Shown in pieces: positions 25,812 to 34,066 of a DNA stretch of 48,218 nucleotides. Source of the stretch: a bacterium (GTDB taxonomy: Bacteria > Hydrothermota > 32-111); the NCBI GenBank assembly GCA_028698175.1, contig JAQVDU010000003.1:1-48218 (forward strand), given 5' to 3'. The position numbers and the translations under genes are program-made. Every line of letters starts with the position of its first letter. Position 1 is the stretch's first letter. The notes under the pieces were generated by a model, which had not been told where the DNA came from, ran no database searches, and worked only from the letters and a program-made list of their open reading frames with translations.

Positions 25812-26670
25812 CGTGAAACGGATTGACATTGACGAATATGCCTCATATGAAAAAATATTCACGCTGAGAAACATATTCACATCAAAGGAATACATCTCTT
25901 CAATGATGAAAATAAAAAATATCGAATTGTATGCCATTCACTCTAAGAAAGGAGTTGCCGGAATATTCCCGGTCAACGTAGTGAAAAGGGGATTTATAAG
26001 GGTTTTTCTGCCTCCTCCGTTTACTCTCTATTTCAATCTAATGCTTGAAGAACTGCCTGAAAAAGAGCGTGAAAGAATGAAATTTCTCGATTTAACAGTC
26101 GGCAGCTATATAAATTTTCTCAAAAGAAATTTTCTCTTCTATTCAGCGCCTCAATCTCCCGGTTTGACGGACTCAAGGCATTTTGAATGGAGCGGCTCTG
26201 CCGTGCAGCCTAGGTACACATACTTTATTGATGATTCAAAAGAAATTATTGATTCGGCGGACAGAATGCTCAAAAACAGGCTTGTTGAAGATATGCGCGA
26301 GGAAAACGATTTTGAGAAGATTTACGAACTTATAAACAAGTCATACAAAGGCCATCCGCCCGTAAAGAAGAAAGATTATATTGTTCTGATGGATGGTCTG
26401 AAAAAATCGGGAATGATAAAATGCATCTTTTCAAAATCGGCCGCAGTCGTCTTTCTTCTGGACAAAGATGAAAATACAGCTTACACGTACAATATATGCG
26501 GCAGGGATACTGGACCTCTGATTCTCACAGCAGTCAAAGACAATCTTCTTAACGGTTTCTCCGTTGATTTTCACGGAGCCAACACCAAAAGAATTTCATT
26601 GTATAAATCGATGTTCAATCCTCAGATACGAAGATATTTCAACATTTCAGGATATTATGATTTATTTTAA
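25798..26670 (+). CDS. FemAB/GNAT-fold acyltransferase-like protein
   Basis: 290 residues. I see the pattern of FemAB-like GNAT proteins found in glycan clusters: YAIHSKKGVAGIFPV, then LPPPFTLYFN, a central WSGSAVQPRYTYFID, and a C-terminal GNAT half (FSKSAAVVFLLDKDENTAYTY, then SVDFHGANTKRISLYK). Such proteins transfer acyl or aminoacyl groups to sugars or peptidoglycan precursors. The assignment rests on overall pattern, not on a catalytic residue. It overlaps the ComEA-like gene and the deacetylase-like gene by 14 nt each. Confidence 0.65.
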   Translation: MYPSNVKRIDIDEYASYEKIFTLRNIFTSKEYISSMMKIKNIELYAIHSKKGVAGIFPVNVVKRGFIRVFLPPPFTLYFNLMLEELPEKERERMKFLDLTVGSYINFLKRNFLFYSAPQSPGLTDSRHFEWSGSAVQPRYTYFIDDSKEIIDSADRMLKNRLVEDMREENDFEKIYELINKSYKGHPPVKKKDYIVLMDGLKKSGMIKCIFSKSAAVVFLLDKDENTAYTYNICGRDTGPLILTAVKDNLLNGFSVDFHGANTKRISLYKSMFNPQIRRYFNISGYYDLF

Positions 26671-28087
26671 TAATCTGACCGACCTTGATTTAAAAAGACT
26701 TCTTGCGCCATCTGAAAACATCTTCCTCCACACCGGAATGCTCCAATCCGAACGGGGAGTCAGAATTGATTACATAAATAAGGCGTCGGAAATAATTCAG
26801 CCCGGAATTTATATACTGCGCGACTTATCATTGGAAAACGGTCTTATAAAATCTATGGAGAGGCGGGAAAAGTATTTCATCCCGAATCCTGTCAGCATGA
26901 ATGACTTCATAAACTGCAAAGACTCACTGTTTCTTGAAAAGAATGGCGCTTTTGTTCTGAAGTTCGACCTTATAGCTCTGATGGCTGCTGAGATGTATAA
27001 TAAAGTGAAATTTGACAGCAAAAGAAATTATGAGGATTATCTTGCCTATCAGAGATTTCCTTTTATGGAGCATATTCTCGGGAAATTCAAGGAGGACTTG
27101 AAAAAGATAATACTGTCCTCCGGCAAAGCATTCCTTGAAGAAGACAGAAAAGAGAATGCATTCTTTCTTCCCACCTTTGATTTTGACAGAATACGATATT
27201 TCAGCGTTCTAAAAGACATTCTTTACAAAATTCCTCTTGGAGGTCCATTAAAGAGAAGAAGAATAACATACAACGAATCAAGAAGGTTGAATAAGCATGA
27301 CCCGTGGGAGAGAGGGAGAGAGATCGCAGAAATTTCTAAAGCAAGAAATATTGACGGAGTCTTTTTCGCCTTTGTTTCGTCCAAGGATAAATTCGCCCGC
27401 AGATACAAGCTTAAGGAGGCGCTGAATATAAAAAAAACGATTCCAGAAAACAGCTCGTTCGGAGTCCACATTTCATATGAATCTGCCACAGATTTCAAGA
27501 GGGCTAAATGTGAAATAGAGAGGTTCAAGAAGATATCGAAAGAGCCGCTTTATTCAAGATTCCATTACCTGTTTCCGATAAACGAAAAAACTTCAGCAAT
27601 GCTCTCATCCGAAAACATACGCGCCGATTTTTCTGCAGGAATGAGGGGGAGAATCGGATTTTTGAACGGGTTCTGCAAACCGTACAGGCTCGCTTATGAG
27701 TCCACCATGGAGATCCCGGTCTCTGCTATGGACAGCGCACTGGTTATTGAGAAGAAAAAGGAAAATTATCCTTTAAAGAACATTGCAGACGAAGTATCTT
27801 TGCTGGGCGGCGTCTTTTCAATTATTTTTCACCCCTCTTCTCTTGATAAAAATACATTTCCTGAGTATGAATCTGTTCTTGAAACAATGCTTTCCGCAGG
27901 CGAGAAGATGAAGAACACGACAGTGGAGAATATCTTAAACCATATGACTGCTAAACCCGAATTCTTTATCGAAGGAGAAATACTGACGGTTGACAAAAGC
28001 TCAAAAAAGAATATAAAAGTATATAGAGGAACAAAGGATTTTATTGTAAAAAGCGGAGAAAAAGCAAATTTAAAGGAGGAGAAATGA
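26657..28087 (+). CDS. Polysaccharide deacetylase-fold (NodB-like) protein
   Basis: 476 residues from ATG 26657, with AGGA 4 nt upstream; the track's earlier start lies deep in the upstream gene. After an N-terminal domain (about 1-165) comes the NodB-like barrel. Motif 1 is probably PTFDFD (family form THDVD, catalytic and metal Asp retained, His lost). Motif 2 is GVHISYES, and the family-typical RFHYLFP and GFLNGFCKPYRLAYE follow. Related proteins act on acetylated sugars. It pairs with the FemAB-like gene upstream, so the two may modify the same glycan. The missing metal His makes activity uncertain. No signal peptide. Confidence 0.7.
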   Translation: MIYFNNLTDLDLKRLLAPSENIFLHTGMLQSERGVRIDYINKASEIIQPGIYILRDLSLENGLIKSMERREKYFIPNPVSMNDFINCKDSLFLEKNGAFVLKFDLIALMAAEMYNKVKFDSKRNYEDYLAYQRFPFMEHILGKFKEDLKKIILSSGKAFLEEDRKENAFFLPTFDFDRIRYFSVLKDILYKIPLGGPLKRRRITYNESRRLNKHDPWERGREIAEISKARNIDGVFFAFVSSKDKFARRYKLKEALNIKKTIPENSSFGVHISYESATDFKRAKCEIERFKKISKEPLYSRFHYLFPINEKTSAMLSSENIRADFSAGMRGRIGFLNGFCKPYRLAYESTMEIPVSAMDSALVIEKKKENYPLKNIADEVSLLGGVFSIIFHPSSLDKNTFPEYESVLETMLSAGEKMKNTTVENILNHMTAKPEFFIEGEILTVDKSSKKNIKVYRGTKDFIVKSGEKANLKEEK

Positions 28088-28341
28088 AAAAGAACGTGAT
28101 TCTTATTCTTGTGAGCAACAGAAGCAAATCTGCCGTCACTGTGCAAAAGCTTCTTACTGATTTCGGATGCATCATTAAAACCAGGCTGGGAATACACGAC
28201 GGCGTCGAAAATGTTTGCTCGGAATGCGGACTTGTCATGGTTGAGCTCTCCGGAGACGATAAAGAGGCCAAACACCTTCACGAAAAACTGTCGGCAGTGA
28301 AGGGCGTGACCGCAAAGCTTGTAAGTCTGAAGATGAATTGA
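28084..28341 (+). CDS. TM1266-like small ACT-fold protein
   Basis: 85 residues, one domain. The pattern (VILILVSNRSKSAVTVQKLLTDFG, then IIKTRLGIHDGV and a C-terminal GVTAKLVSLK) matches the TM1266 family, annotated as a putative iron-only hydrogenase system regulator. Its fold is ACT/NikR-C-like. Two cysteines (CSECG) are extra and could bind a metal. No hydrogenase maturation genes are in the window. GGAGG precedes the start, which overlaps the deacetylase gene by ATGA. Its stop abuts the convergent HD-GYP gene. Confidence 0.7.
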   Translation: MKKNVILILVSNRSKSAVTVQKLLTDFGCIIKTRLGIHDGVENVCSECGLVMVELSGDDKEAKHLHEKLSAVKGVTAKLVSLKMN

Positions 28342-29484
28342 TCAGTCTGAAAGTCTGCTCTGTATATCCAGAATCTCATCGAGGCCTTTAAAAAAGGCCT
28401 CGATTACATTTGAGTCAAACTGTTTGTCTCTCTCAACCTGAATTAAATCGAGTATCTTTTCAAGGGGCCACGGCTCTTTGTAAGGCCTCTTTGTCGCTAA
28501 AGCGTCGAAAACATCGGCAAGGGCTACGATTCTTCCCTCCACGGGAATGTTCTCTCCCTTCAGTCTGTTCGGATATCCGTTTCCGTCATATCTTTCATGA
28601 TGGCTGAGGGCGATTGAAGCGGCAAATTTTATGAGATGTTCGGAGGAGTCCTTCAGAATCTCATACCCCATTGTAGTGTGCTTTTTCATCATGTCCCACT
28701 CGTCAGGGTCAAGCTTTGCCGGCTTTGTCAGAATTGCGTCCGGTATTCCTAATTTGCCGATGTCATGAAGGGGGCTGGCGTAGAGAAGAAGTTCGCAGTA
28801 TTTTGAATCAAACCCCATGTTTCTTGCTATCACCTCTGAATATCTGCTCATTCTCTTGATGTGAGTGCCGGTGTCCGTATCCTTGTATTCAGCAGCCACT
28901 GAGAGCCTGTAAATGGTCTCCAGATGGGCCCTCTTTATGCTGTCTTTCAGCTGGACGTTTTTTATCGCCACTGCGGCTATGGAGGCAAACGACTCTATTA
29001 TTTTTTCAATTTCATTTGAATATGTGACTATCTTCTCTTCAGAATCCTTCGCGTTGATAAGCTGAAGCACTCCTATTACTTCTTTTTCGTTGTCCTTCAT
29101 AGGTATCGTGAGCATTGAAGTCGATTTATAATTGTTGTTCTGGTCGAATTCTATGTTGAATGAAAACGGGTACTCCTTTGGAATGTTGTAAACGTCATCT
29201 ATTCTTATGATGTCACCGGTGAATGCCGCATAGCCCGCTATCGAATGTTTGTCAATGTAAATCGGAAAGGATTTGAAATTCTTGTTGATGTCTTTCAAAG
29301 TGTCGTTCTGAGTGATAAGAAAAATTAGCCGGTTGCCCTCTTTCAGATAAAGCGAACCTGCATCCGAATTGGTTATGTCGCGCGCCTTTTTAAGCACAGT
29401 GTCAAGAAGGTCGTTAAGCGTTGACTTTGAACTTATAAGTATTGATATATTTATAAGTTCGTTGAGAATGATTTCTTTGTTCAT
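28342..29484 (-). CDS. GAF-HD-GYP protein, putative cyclic-di-GMP phosphodiesterase
   Basis: About 380 residues from ATG 29484. A GAF sensory domain covers about residues 15-170. The HD-GYP domain follows, with LHDIGKLGIPD (HD near 239) and HHERYDGNGYPNRLKGENIP (GYP near 301), plus the ALADVFDALATKRPYK strand. HD-GYP enzymes hydrolyse cyclic-di-GMP; all motif residues I can recognise are present. No membrane segment, so it is cytoplasmic. The track's start at 29493 falls inside the predicted -10 box, so the second Met is preferred; it lies 7 nt after TATTAT, implying a leaderless mRNA. It sits back to back with the polysaccharide export operon. Confidence 0.92.
   Translation of the reverse strand: MNKEIILNELINISILISSKSTLNDLLDTVLKKARDITNSDAGSLYLKEGNRLIFLITQNDTLKDINKNFKSFPIYIDKHSIAGYAAFTGDIIRIDDVYNIPKEYPFSFNIEFDQNNNYKSTSMLTIPMKDNEKEVIGVLQLINAKDSEEKIVTYSNEIEKIIESFASIAAVAIKNVQLKDSIKRAHLETIYRLSVAAEYKDTDTGTHIKRMSRYSEVIARNMGFDSKYCELLLYASPLHDIGKLGIPDAILTKPAKLDPDEWDMMKKHTTMGYEILKDSSEHLIKFAASIALSHHERYDGNGYPNRLKGENIPVEGRIVALADVFDALATKRPYKEPWPLEKILDLIQVERDKQFDSNVIEAFFKGLDEILDIQSRLSD
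28381..28401. repeat. Perfect hairpin inside the end of the HD-GYP gene
   Basis: GAGGCCTTT (28381-28389), 3-nt loop, AAAGGCCTC (28393-28401). It lies within codons for the C-terminal AFFKGLDE and 40 nt beyond the stop of the convergent TM1266-like gene. It could act as a weak transcription stop for that operon, although no T-tract follows. Confidence 0.5.
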
Positions 29485-29491
29485 AGATATC

Positions 29492-29519
29492 ATAATAATA
29501 CATAAAATAATTTAGTCAA
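29492..29519 (-). promoter_or_regulatory. Promoter of the GAF-HD-GYP gene, predicted leaderless
   Basis: On the minus strand: TTGACT (29514-29519), 16-nt spacer, TATTAT (29492-29497), then 7 nt (gatatct) to the ATG at 29484. Confidence 0.7.
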
Positions 29520-29535
29520 GTTAAAACTCTATATA

Positions 29536-29563
29536 TTGACTTAATCTACAAAACTTGTATACT
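29536..29563 (+). promoter_or_regulatory. Promoter of the polysaccharide export operon
   Basis: TTGACT (29536-29541), 16-nt spacer, TATACT (29558-29563). A leader of about 15 nt carries TAGGAGA before the ATG at 29585. The -35 lies only 16 bp from the -35 of the divergent HD-GYP promoter, so the two polymerases probably compete. Confidence 0.7.
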
Positions 29564-29584
29564 GAATTACTAATAGGAGAAATT

Positions 29585-30454
29585 ATGAAAATAAAGGCAT
29601 TTGCATCACTGATACTTTTGGCGGTTCTATTTTTGAATGCTCAAGAACCCCTGAGAATACTGCCGGATGACAGGATTGACATTACTGTGATTTTGGCCAA
29701 CGGAGACATAAAATATTCCGAAACTGTTACGACAAAAGGGAATATATATCTTTATAAAACGTCCTATTCGGGAAGTGCGGGAAGTCTGGATTTGTTTCAG
29801 AATACGGAAGAAATTCCAAATGAGAAACTTACCGTTTTTGACTGCATTAACGTAAAGGGATTAACCGCAGATGAAGCGACTGCAAAAATACATGAAAAAT
29901 ATTCCTTAATTTTAAATGTAATCAAGGTGGAAATTGAAATTTCATCAACTAACAACAGGGTTATTTTTGACTACGGAACCTATGTGAATTTCTCGCAATA
30001 CAGCGAAGGAATGACTTACAGCGATTACATGTGGAAATATTCGAATGGTCAAAAAACGTCGAAAGATTCGGTCTATGTGAGAAGAGAGAATGAAATTGTC
30101 AAGAGAAGCGTTTATGATGCTGCCGAAAGAATGGATATTGTTATGTTAGAACCGGATCTTGTCTACGTGACAGGTGAAGTAAAAGTTGCAAGGGCTTTCC
30201 CGTACAATCCTGGTCTTTCGATGGAAGAGTACATAGCAAAAGCCGGCGGAATAACTCATTACGGTTCAAAGTTAGGCGTGAAAATCTCCGACCGAGAAGG
30301 TAAAAATAAAAGCAAATCATCTGCCATATCGCCTGGCGATATAATTTATGTTCCATCAAATTACATCGCATATTTCAGAGATTTCAACATTTTTGTATCT
30401 GCAATTGCCACGCTTACGGCAGCATTGATAGCCGCAGGAATAATTTCTTTTTAA
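29585..30454 (+). CDS. Polysaccharide export protein with SLBB domain (Wza-like)
   Basis: 289 residues from ATG 29585; the track's start at 29555 lies between the promoter elements. Signal peptide (about 1-19), then a diverged export-domain opening (LRILPDDRIDITVIL). An SLBB-type beta-grasp domain follows near 195-260 (VYVTGEVKVARAFPYNPG, YIAKAGGITHYGS, ISPGDIIYVPS). The C-terminal hydrophobic helix may span the membrane, as the C-terminal helix of Wza does. It would form the outer-membrane exit for the polysaccharide. There is no lipobox Cys, unlike classical Wza. It is followed 9 nt later by the Wzz-like gene. Confidence 0.82.
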   Translation: MKIKAFASLILLAVLFLNAQEPLRILPDDRIDITVILANGDIKYSETVTTKGNIYLYKTSYSGSAGSLDLFQNTEEIPNEKLTVFDCINVKGLTADEATAKIHEKYSLILNVIKVEIEISSTNNRVIFDYGTYVNFSQYSEGMTYSDYMWKYSNGQKTSKDSVYVRRENEIVKRSVYDAAERMDIVMLEPDLVYVTGEVKVARAFPYNPGLSMEEYIAKAGGITHYGSKLGVKISDREGKNKSKSSAISPGDIIYVPSNYIAYFRDFNIFVSAIATLTAALIAAGIISF

Positions 30455-30463
30455 GGAGAAGAG

Positions 30464-31549
30464 ATGTTTATCAGCATGGAAAAATTCATAAAACTTCTTC
30501 AGAACAACTTAAGAGTAATTGCGGCCTGGACTGTCATTTTTACTTTAATCGGTGTCGGATTGACTTTTATTCTTCCAAAGTATTACAGAGCGACTGGTGT
30601 GTTTTACCTTATTTCAGATGAAAAATTTTCTTCTTCGTCGATTTCCGACCTTTTAATGAATGTGAGCAATTTATCTAAAGGCTTCAAAAGCGGCATTGAC
30701 ATTGAACATCTCATAGAGACGGAATTTGTCAGGAATAAAGTGATCGCGAGAACCGAACTTATGAAGAAGAAATCAATAGAAAAGAAAATAGACGCATATA
30801 TGTGGCTGAAAGAAAGCATTTCGATAAATCCGTATAATGACGGAATGGTGAAACTCTCATGCAAAGAAAAGGATCCCCTGTTGGCGAGAGACATAGTTGA
30901 GGCATACCTGTTCGTCATAGATTCTTTCTACAGGGAGAGCGGAATGTTTGTTGCACGGAACTACCGTATATATCTTGAAAAAAGGGAAAAGGAACTTTTA
31001 ACCCAGATGCAGAGCAGTATGACTGCCATGCAGAATTATCAGAGAGAAAACAACATTATTTATCCTGAAATTGAATACAAAACATTATATGAAAACGTAA
31101 TAGCTCCGATAAAGCAGAATATGCTTGAGGTAACACTGAGAAAGGCAAGAGAAGAAGAAATATTCGGCGACAAGTCCTCTTCTCTCGTTTCCGAAAAGGA
31201 GCTTGACATCTCATCTGAAATCCTTGATCAATTGTATTCTGAAAACAATAAAATAATGTCGGCTCTGAACAAATTCCCGGAAAAGGTAAAAAACTATATT
31301 CTTCTCAAATTGAATACTGACATATCAGTTTCATTATACACTACAGTTAAGGCAGAACTTGAAAAAGCGATTCTTGAAGAGAAAAGGGATATTCCATCAA
31401 TGCATATCATAGACATTCCTGAAATACCTGAAGAGCATTTTTTCCCGCGGAAGAGAGACGGAGCTTTCGTCGGTTTTATTCTCGGAATAATTTGCGCATG
31501 CCTCTACGTATACTTAAGAAATGCCAGGCTGTTGAGAAATCAAAATTAG
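30464..31549 (+). CDS. Wzz-type chain-length determinant / polysaccharide co-polymerase
   Basis: 361 residues. TM1 near 15-38 with the family pattern FILPKYYRATGVFYLIS after it, a long periplasmic helical region (about 150-230), and a C-terminal TM2 (VGFILGIICACLYVYL) preceded by a proline-rich IPEIPEEHFFPRK. Wzz proteins set glycan chain length with the Wzy polymerase. The C-terminal tyrosine kinase domain found in Wzc is absent. AAGGAGA lies 4 nt before the ATG. The wzx-like gene starts immediately after the stop. Confidence 0.88.
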   Translation: MFISMEKFIKLLQNNLRVIAAWTVIFTLIGVGLTFILPKYYRATGVFYLISDEKFSSSSISDLLMNVSNLSKGFKSGIDIEHLIETEFVRNKVIARTELMKKKSIEKKIDAYMWLKESISINPYNDGMVKLSCKEKDPLLARDIVEAYLFVIDSFYRESGMFVARNYRIYLEKREKELLTQMQSSMTAMQNYQRENNIIYPEIEYKTLYENVIAPIKQNMLEVTLRKAREEEIFGDKSSSLVSEKELDISSEILDQLYSENNKIMSALNKFPEKVKNYILLKLNTDISVSLYTTVKAELEKAILEEKRDIPSMHIIDIPEIPEEHFFPRKRDGAFVGFILGIICACLYVYLRNARLLRNQN

Positions 31550-32980
31550 ATGTCCTATTTAAGAAAAGCCTATAAAGACAGTATTACATTCGGGTTGGGC
31601 AACATAATTTCCAGATTTATCATTGTTCTTCTTCTCCCTTTTTACACAAGAGTTTTATCTATACAGGATTTTGGAATATTTTCGCTTCTTTTGATATACT
31701 TTAACGTGGTCTCCATAATTGCCAGATTCGGAGTGGCAAATATAATGCTAAAATATTATATAGAGGAGAAGGATAGAGAGGAGCAGAAGCGCGTCGCCGG
31801 ATCAGCATTGACCTATTTATCGGCGATAAATGCAATAATATTCGTTTTGGTGGTTCTTTTTTCAAAAAGCATATCATCTTTAATCCTGAGAGATGATTAC
31901 TCATTTCTAATAATTCTATTCACCATGAATGCTTTTTTTGAAGCCATTGAGGGAAATTTTGTTTCAATAATGACTGCTGAAAGCAGATGGAAGGCATATG
32001 CTTTTGCAGCAATTTCATATGCGGTTTCCCTTGTTCTGTTCTCGGTTGTTTCAATTTACGGTTTCAAATCTGGCATTGGCGGACTATCATGGTCTTTACT
32101 GCTGGCAAAAGCGATAATGTTCACAATATCGTATATCGCCGTGAGAGACTGCATTAACCTCAAACCGAAAATTATTTATATACGAAAGTATTTTGATCTG
32201 GGGAAGCATCTTATTGTGTCAAACCTCTGCTTCTGGGTGATAAATATGTCAGACAAAATAATGCTCAACTATTTCCGGGGTGTCGAGGATGTGGCTGTGC
32301 TCTCCGTGGCAAACAGGATAGCATCAATAATACAGCTCTTCATATACATACCTTTTACCATGGTATGGAATCAACTAAGCATAAGAATATACAGAGAGAA
32401 GGATTCATCAAAAATCTACGGAGAAATATTCACACATTTAATAATGGTTCTCGCCGCTGTAACTCTTGCAATAACGATTTTTTCAAAGGAAATCGTTGTC
32501 ATTCTTACAACGCCTGCATATTTAAAAGCCTGGCTTCCTTCTGCCATTGCAGCTTTGAGCATGTCACTATTTACCTTGTACTATTATTTTACTTTTTACT
32601 CCACCGTAGTGGAAAAAACCGATTTCATTTCCAAAATCTCTATTGCGGGCATGTTGCTAAATCTTACCCTTAATTTAATTATGGTTTACTTTTTGGGAAT
32701 AATGGGAGCGGCGTTCACTGGTTTGGTCACTTATGCATTTATGTTCATTTTCATATTCATCTATGCGGATAAGGCTCTTAAAATGAAATTTGACATAAGA
32801 AAAATTGCTTTGATATTGATGCTGTCATCTATTCTTTCCGTTTCATCGATTATTTCAGTGCATTTCTGGTGGATAAAAGCGCTGATTTACATTGTGTATG
32901 CAACGATAGCATACAGATTTTTCGGGAACTTCAGAAAATTCAAATCACTTATTTTGGAAAACGTCAAAAGATTTATATAA
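31550..32980 (+). CDS. Wzx-type lipid-linked oligosaccharide flippase (MATE/MOP family)
   Basis: 476 residues with about 12-14 hydrophobic helices. The N-terminus (SITFGLGNIISRFIIVLLLPFYTRVL) and the following GIFSLLLIYFNVVSII are typical of Wzx/RfbX polysaccharide transporters. It should turn undecaprenyl-linked repeat units over to the periplasmic face for Wzy. Its ATG directly abuts the Wzz stop (TAGATG), so it depends on translational coupling. The last 36 nt overlap, antisense, the end of the convergent glycosyltransferase gene. Confidence 0.9.
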   Translation: MSYLRKAYKDSITFGLGNIISRFIIVLLLPFYTRVLSIQDFGIFSLLLIYFNVVSIIARFGVANIMLKYYIEEKDREEQKRVAGSALTYLSAINAIIFVLVVLFSKSISSLILRDDYSFLIILFTMNAFFEAIEGNFVSIMTAESRWKAYAFAAISYAVSLVLFSVVSIYGFKSGIGGLSWSLLLAKAIMFTISYIAVRDCINLKPKIIYIRKYFDLGKHLIVSNLCFWVINMSDKIMLNYFRGVEDVAVLSVANRIASIIQLFIYIPFTMVWNQLSIRIYREKDSSKIYGEIFTHLIMVLAAVTLAITIFSKEIVVILTTPAYLKAWLPSAIAALSMSLFTLYYYFTFYSTVVEKTDFISKISIAGMLLNLTLNLIMVYFLGIMGAAFTGLVTYAFMFIFIFIYADKALKMKFDIRKIALILMLSSILSVSSIISVHFWWIKALIYIVYATIAYRFFGNFRKFKSLILENVKRFI

Positions 32981-34066
32981 ATCAATAAGCTTGATTTTTT
33001 CTTTATCCCAGTTCATTTCAGCGGATACCTTTTCATATGCAATTTCAGCCCTCTTCCTGTATCTTTCACGATTTTTAAGCACTAACGTAATAGATTCTGC
33101 AATGCTGTAAGGGTCTAAAGGATTGAAAAAATCAGATGTCTCCGCAAAAATAACTTTCCAGTAATGAAAATTCGACATTAGCACGGGGATTCTAAAAGCC
33201 ATGTATTCGAAGGGTTTGTTAGGCATTGTGGTATAATGATTTCTTGCCGGAAGAAAAGGAACAATTCCGATGTCAGCCGACGGGAAAAACCGATAATGCT
33301 CGCCGTAAGGAAAATTTCCAAGGTAACGAACGTCGGAGAACCCCTTCATTTTTCTGCATCTCTCCTCAATATCTTTCTCCAGCCAAGGTCCCACCAGCCA
33401 CAACTCAACTGCTCCATTTAAAATCTCCATAGCCTCTATCAATTTGTATATACCTCTGATTTCAGTGAGGCCTCCGCTATACAAAACTACGGGCTTGTTC
33501 TTTTTATAAACTTCCCCGCCTGCCACTGGAATATTTATAAAGGAATTGAAATCAGGGTAATTATTTATTAAAACGCACTTTGTTTTGCTGTAAGCTTTTA
33601 TTAAATCAGGTCTTGCCACTATTATTGAAGAAAAACAGCGAAAAAATGCCCTGTCGAAAAACCAGGTCAATTCCGCCAAAAGGATCCTTACATGTCCCTT
33701 TCCAATCCATTTACGGCTCTCTACCATCCCTTTAATGTTTTCCATAACCTCAAGCACAACCTTCTTGCCGAGCATTCGCAGAAAAAAGCCGGCAAAGATT
33801 AGCTCAGGATCGAAAAAATGATAAACATCATAATTTAGAATCTTCTTTGAAGAAAGAACATCTAAAGTGGAGAATAGAATTCTCGCTATCTTTGACTCTC
33901 TTCTTCTAATGGGGATTAATGTTATTGATCCGACCCTCGCCTCGCAATTTATTTTTGCAGACAACAGGAATACGGAGTGTCCTGCTTCGCTTAGAGTCTT
34001 TGCGGCTTTATGGAAGATTCTGACGTCATAAGGGTCATGCACCGTGCTTATCAAAGCCACTTTCAA
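32945..34066 (-). CDS. Family 4 glycosyltransferase in the polysaccharide cluster
   Basis: 373 residues, GT-B fold. The N-terminal domain begins MKVALISTVHDPYDVRIFHKAA with YHFFDPELIFAG near residue 85. The donor-binding domain has VVLYSGGLTEIRGIYKLIEAM and NKPFEYMAFRIPVLMSN, where FEYMA carries the conserved Glu. It probably adds a sugar to the lipid-linked repeat unit in the cytoplasm. It overlaps the upstream Wzy-like gene by 32 nt, and its end overlaps the convergent flippase by 36 nt. Confidence 0.88.
   Translation of the reverse strand: MKVALISTVHDPYDVRIFHKAAKTLSEAGHSVFLLSAKINCEARVGSITLIPIRRRESKIARILFSTLDVLSSKKILNYDVYHFFDPELIFAGFFLRMLGKKVVLEVMENIKGMVESRKWIGKGHVRILLAELTWFFDRAFFRCFSSIIVARPDLIKAYSKTKCVLINNYPDFNSFINIPVAGGEVYKKNKPVVLYSGGLTEIRGIYKLIEAMEILNGAVELWLVGPWLEKDIEERCRKMKGFSDVRYLGNFPYGEHYRFFPSADIGIVPFLPARNHYTTMPNKPFEYMAFRIPVLMSNFHYWKVIFAETSDFFNPLDPYSIAESITLVLKNRERYRKRAEIAYEKVSAEMNWDKEKIKLIDLYKSFDVFQNK

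Noticed and set aside
29485-29493. ORF-track start (MIS) of the HD-GYP protein
   Set aside because: That ATG overlaps the predicted -10 box by 2 nt, so transcription would begin after it; the second ATG at 29484 fits.
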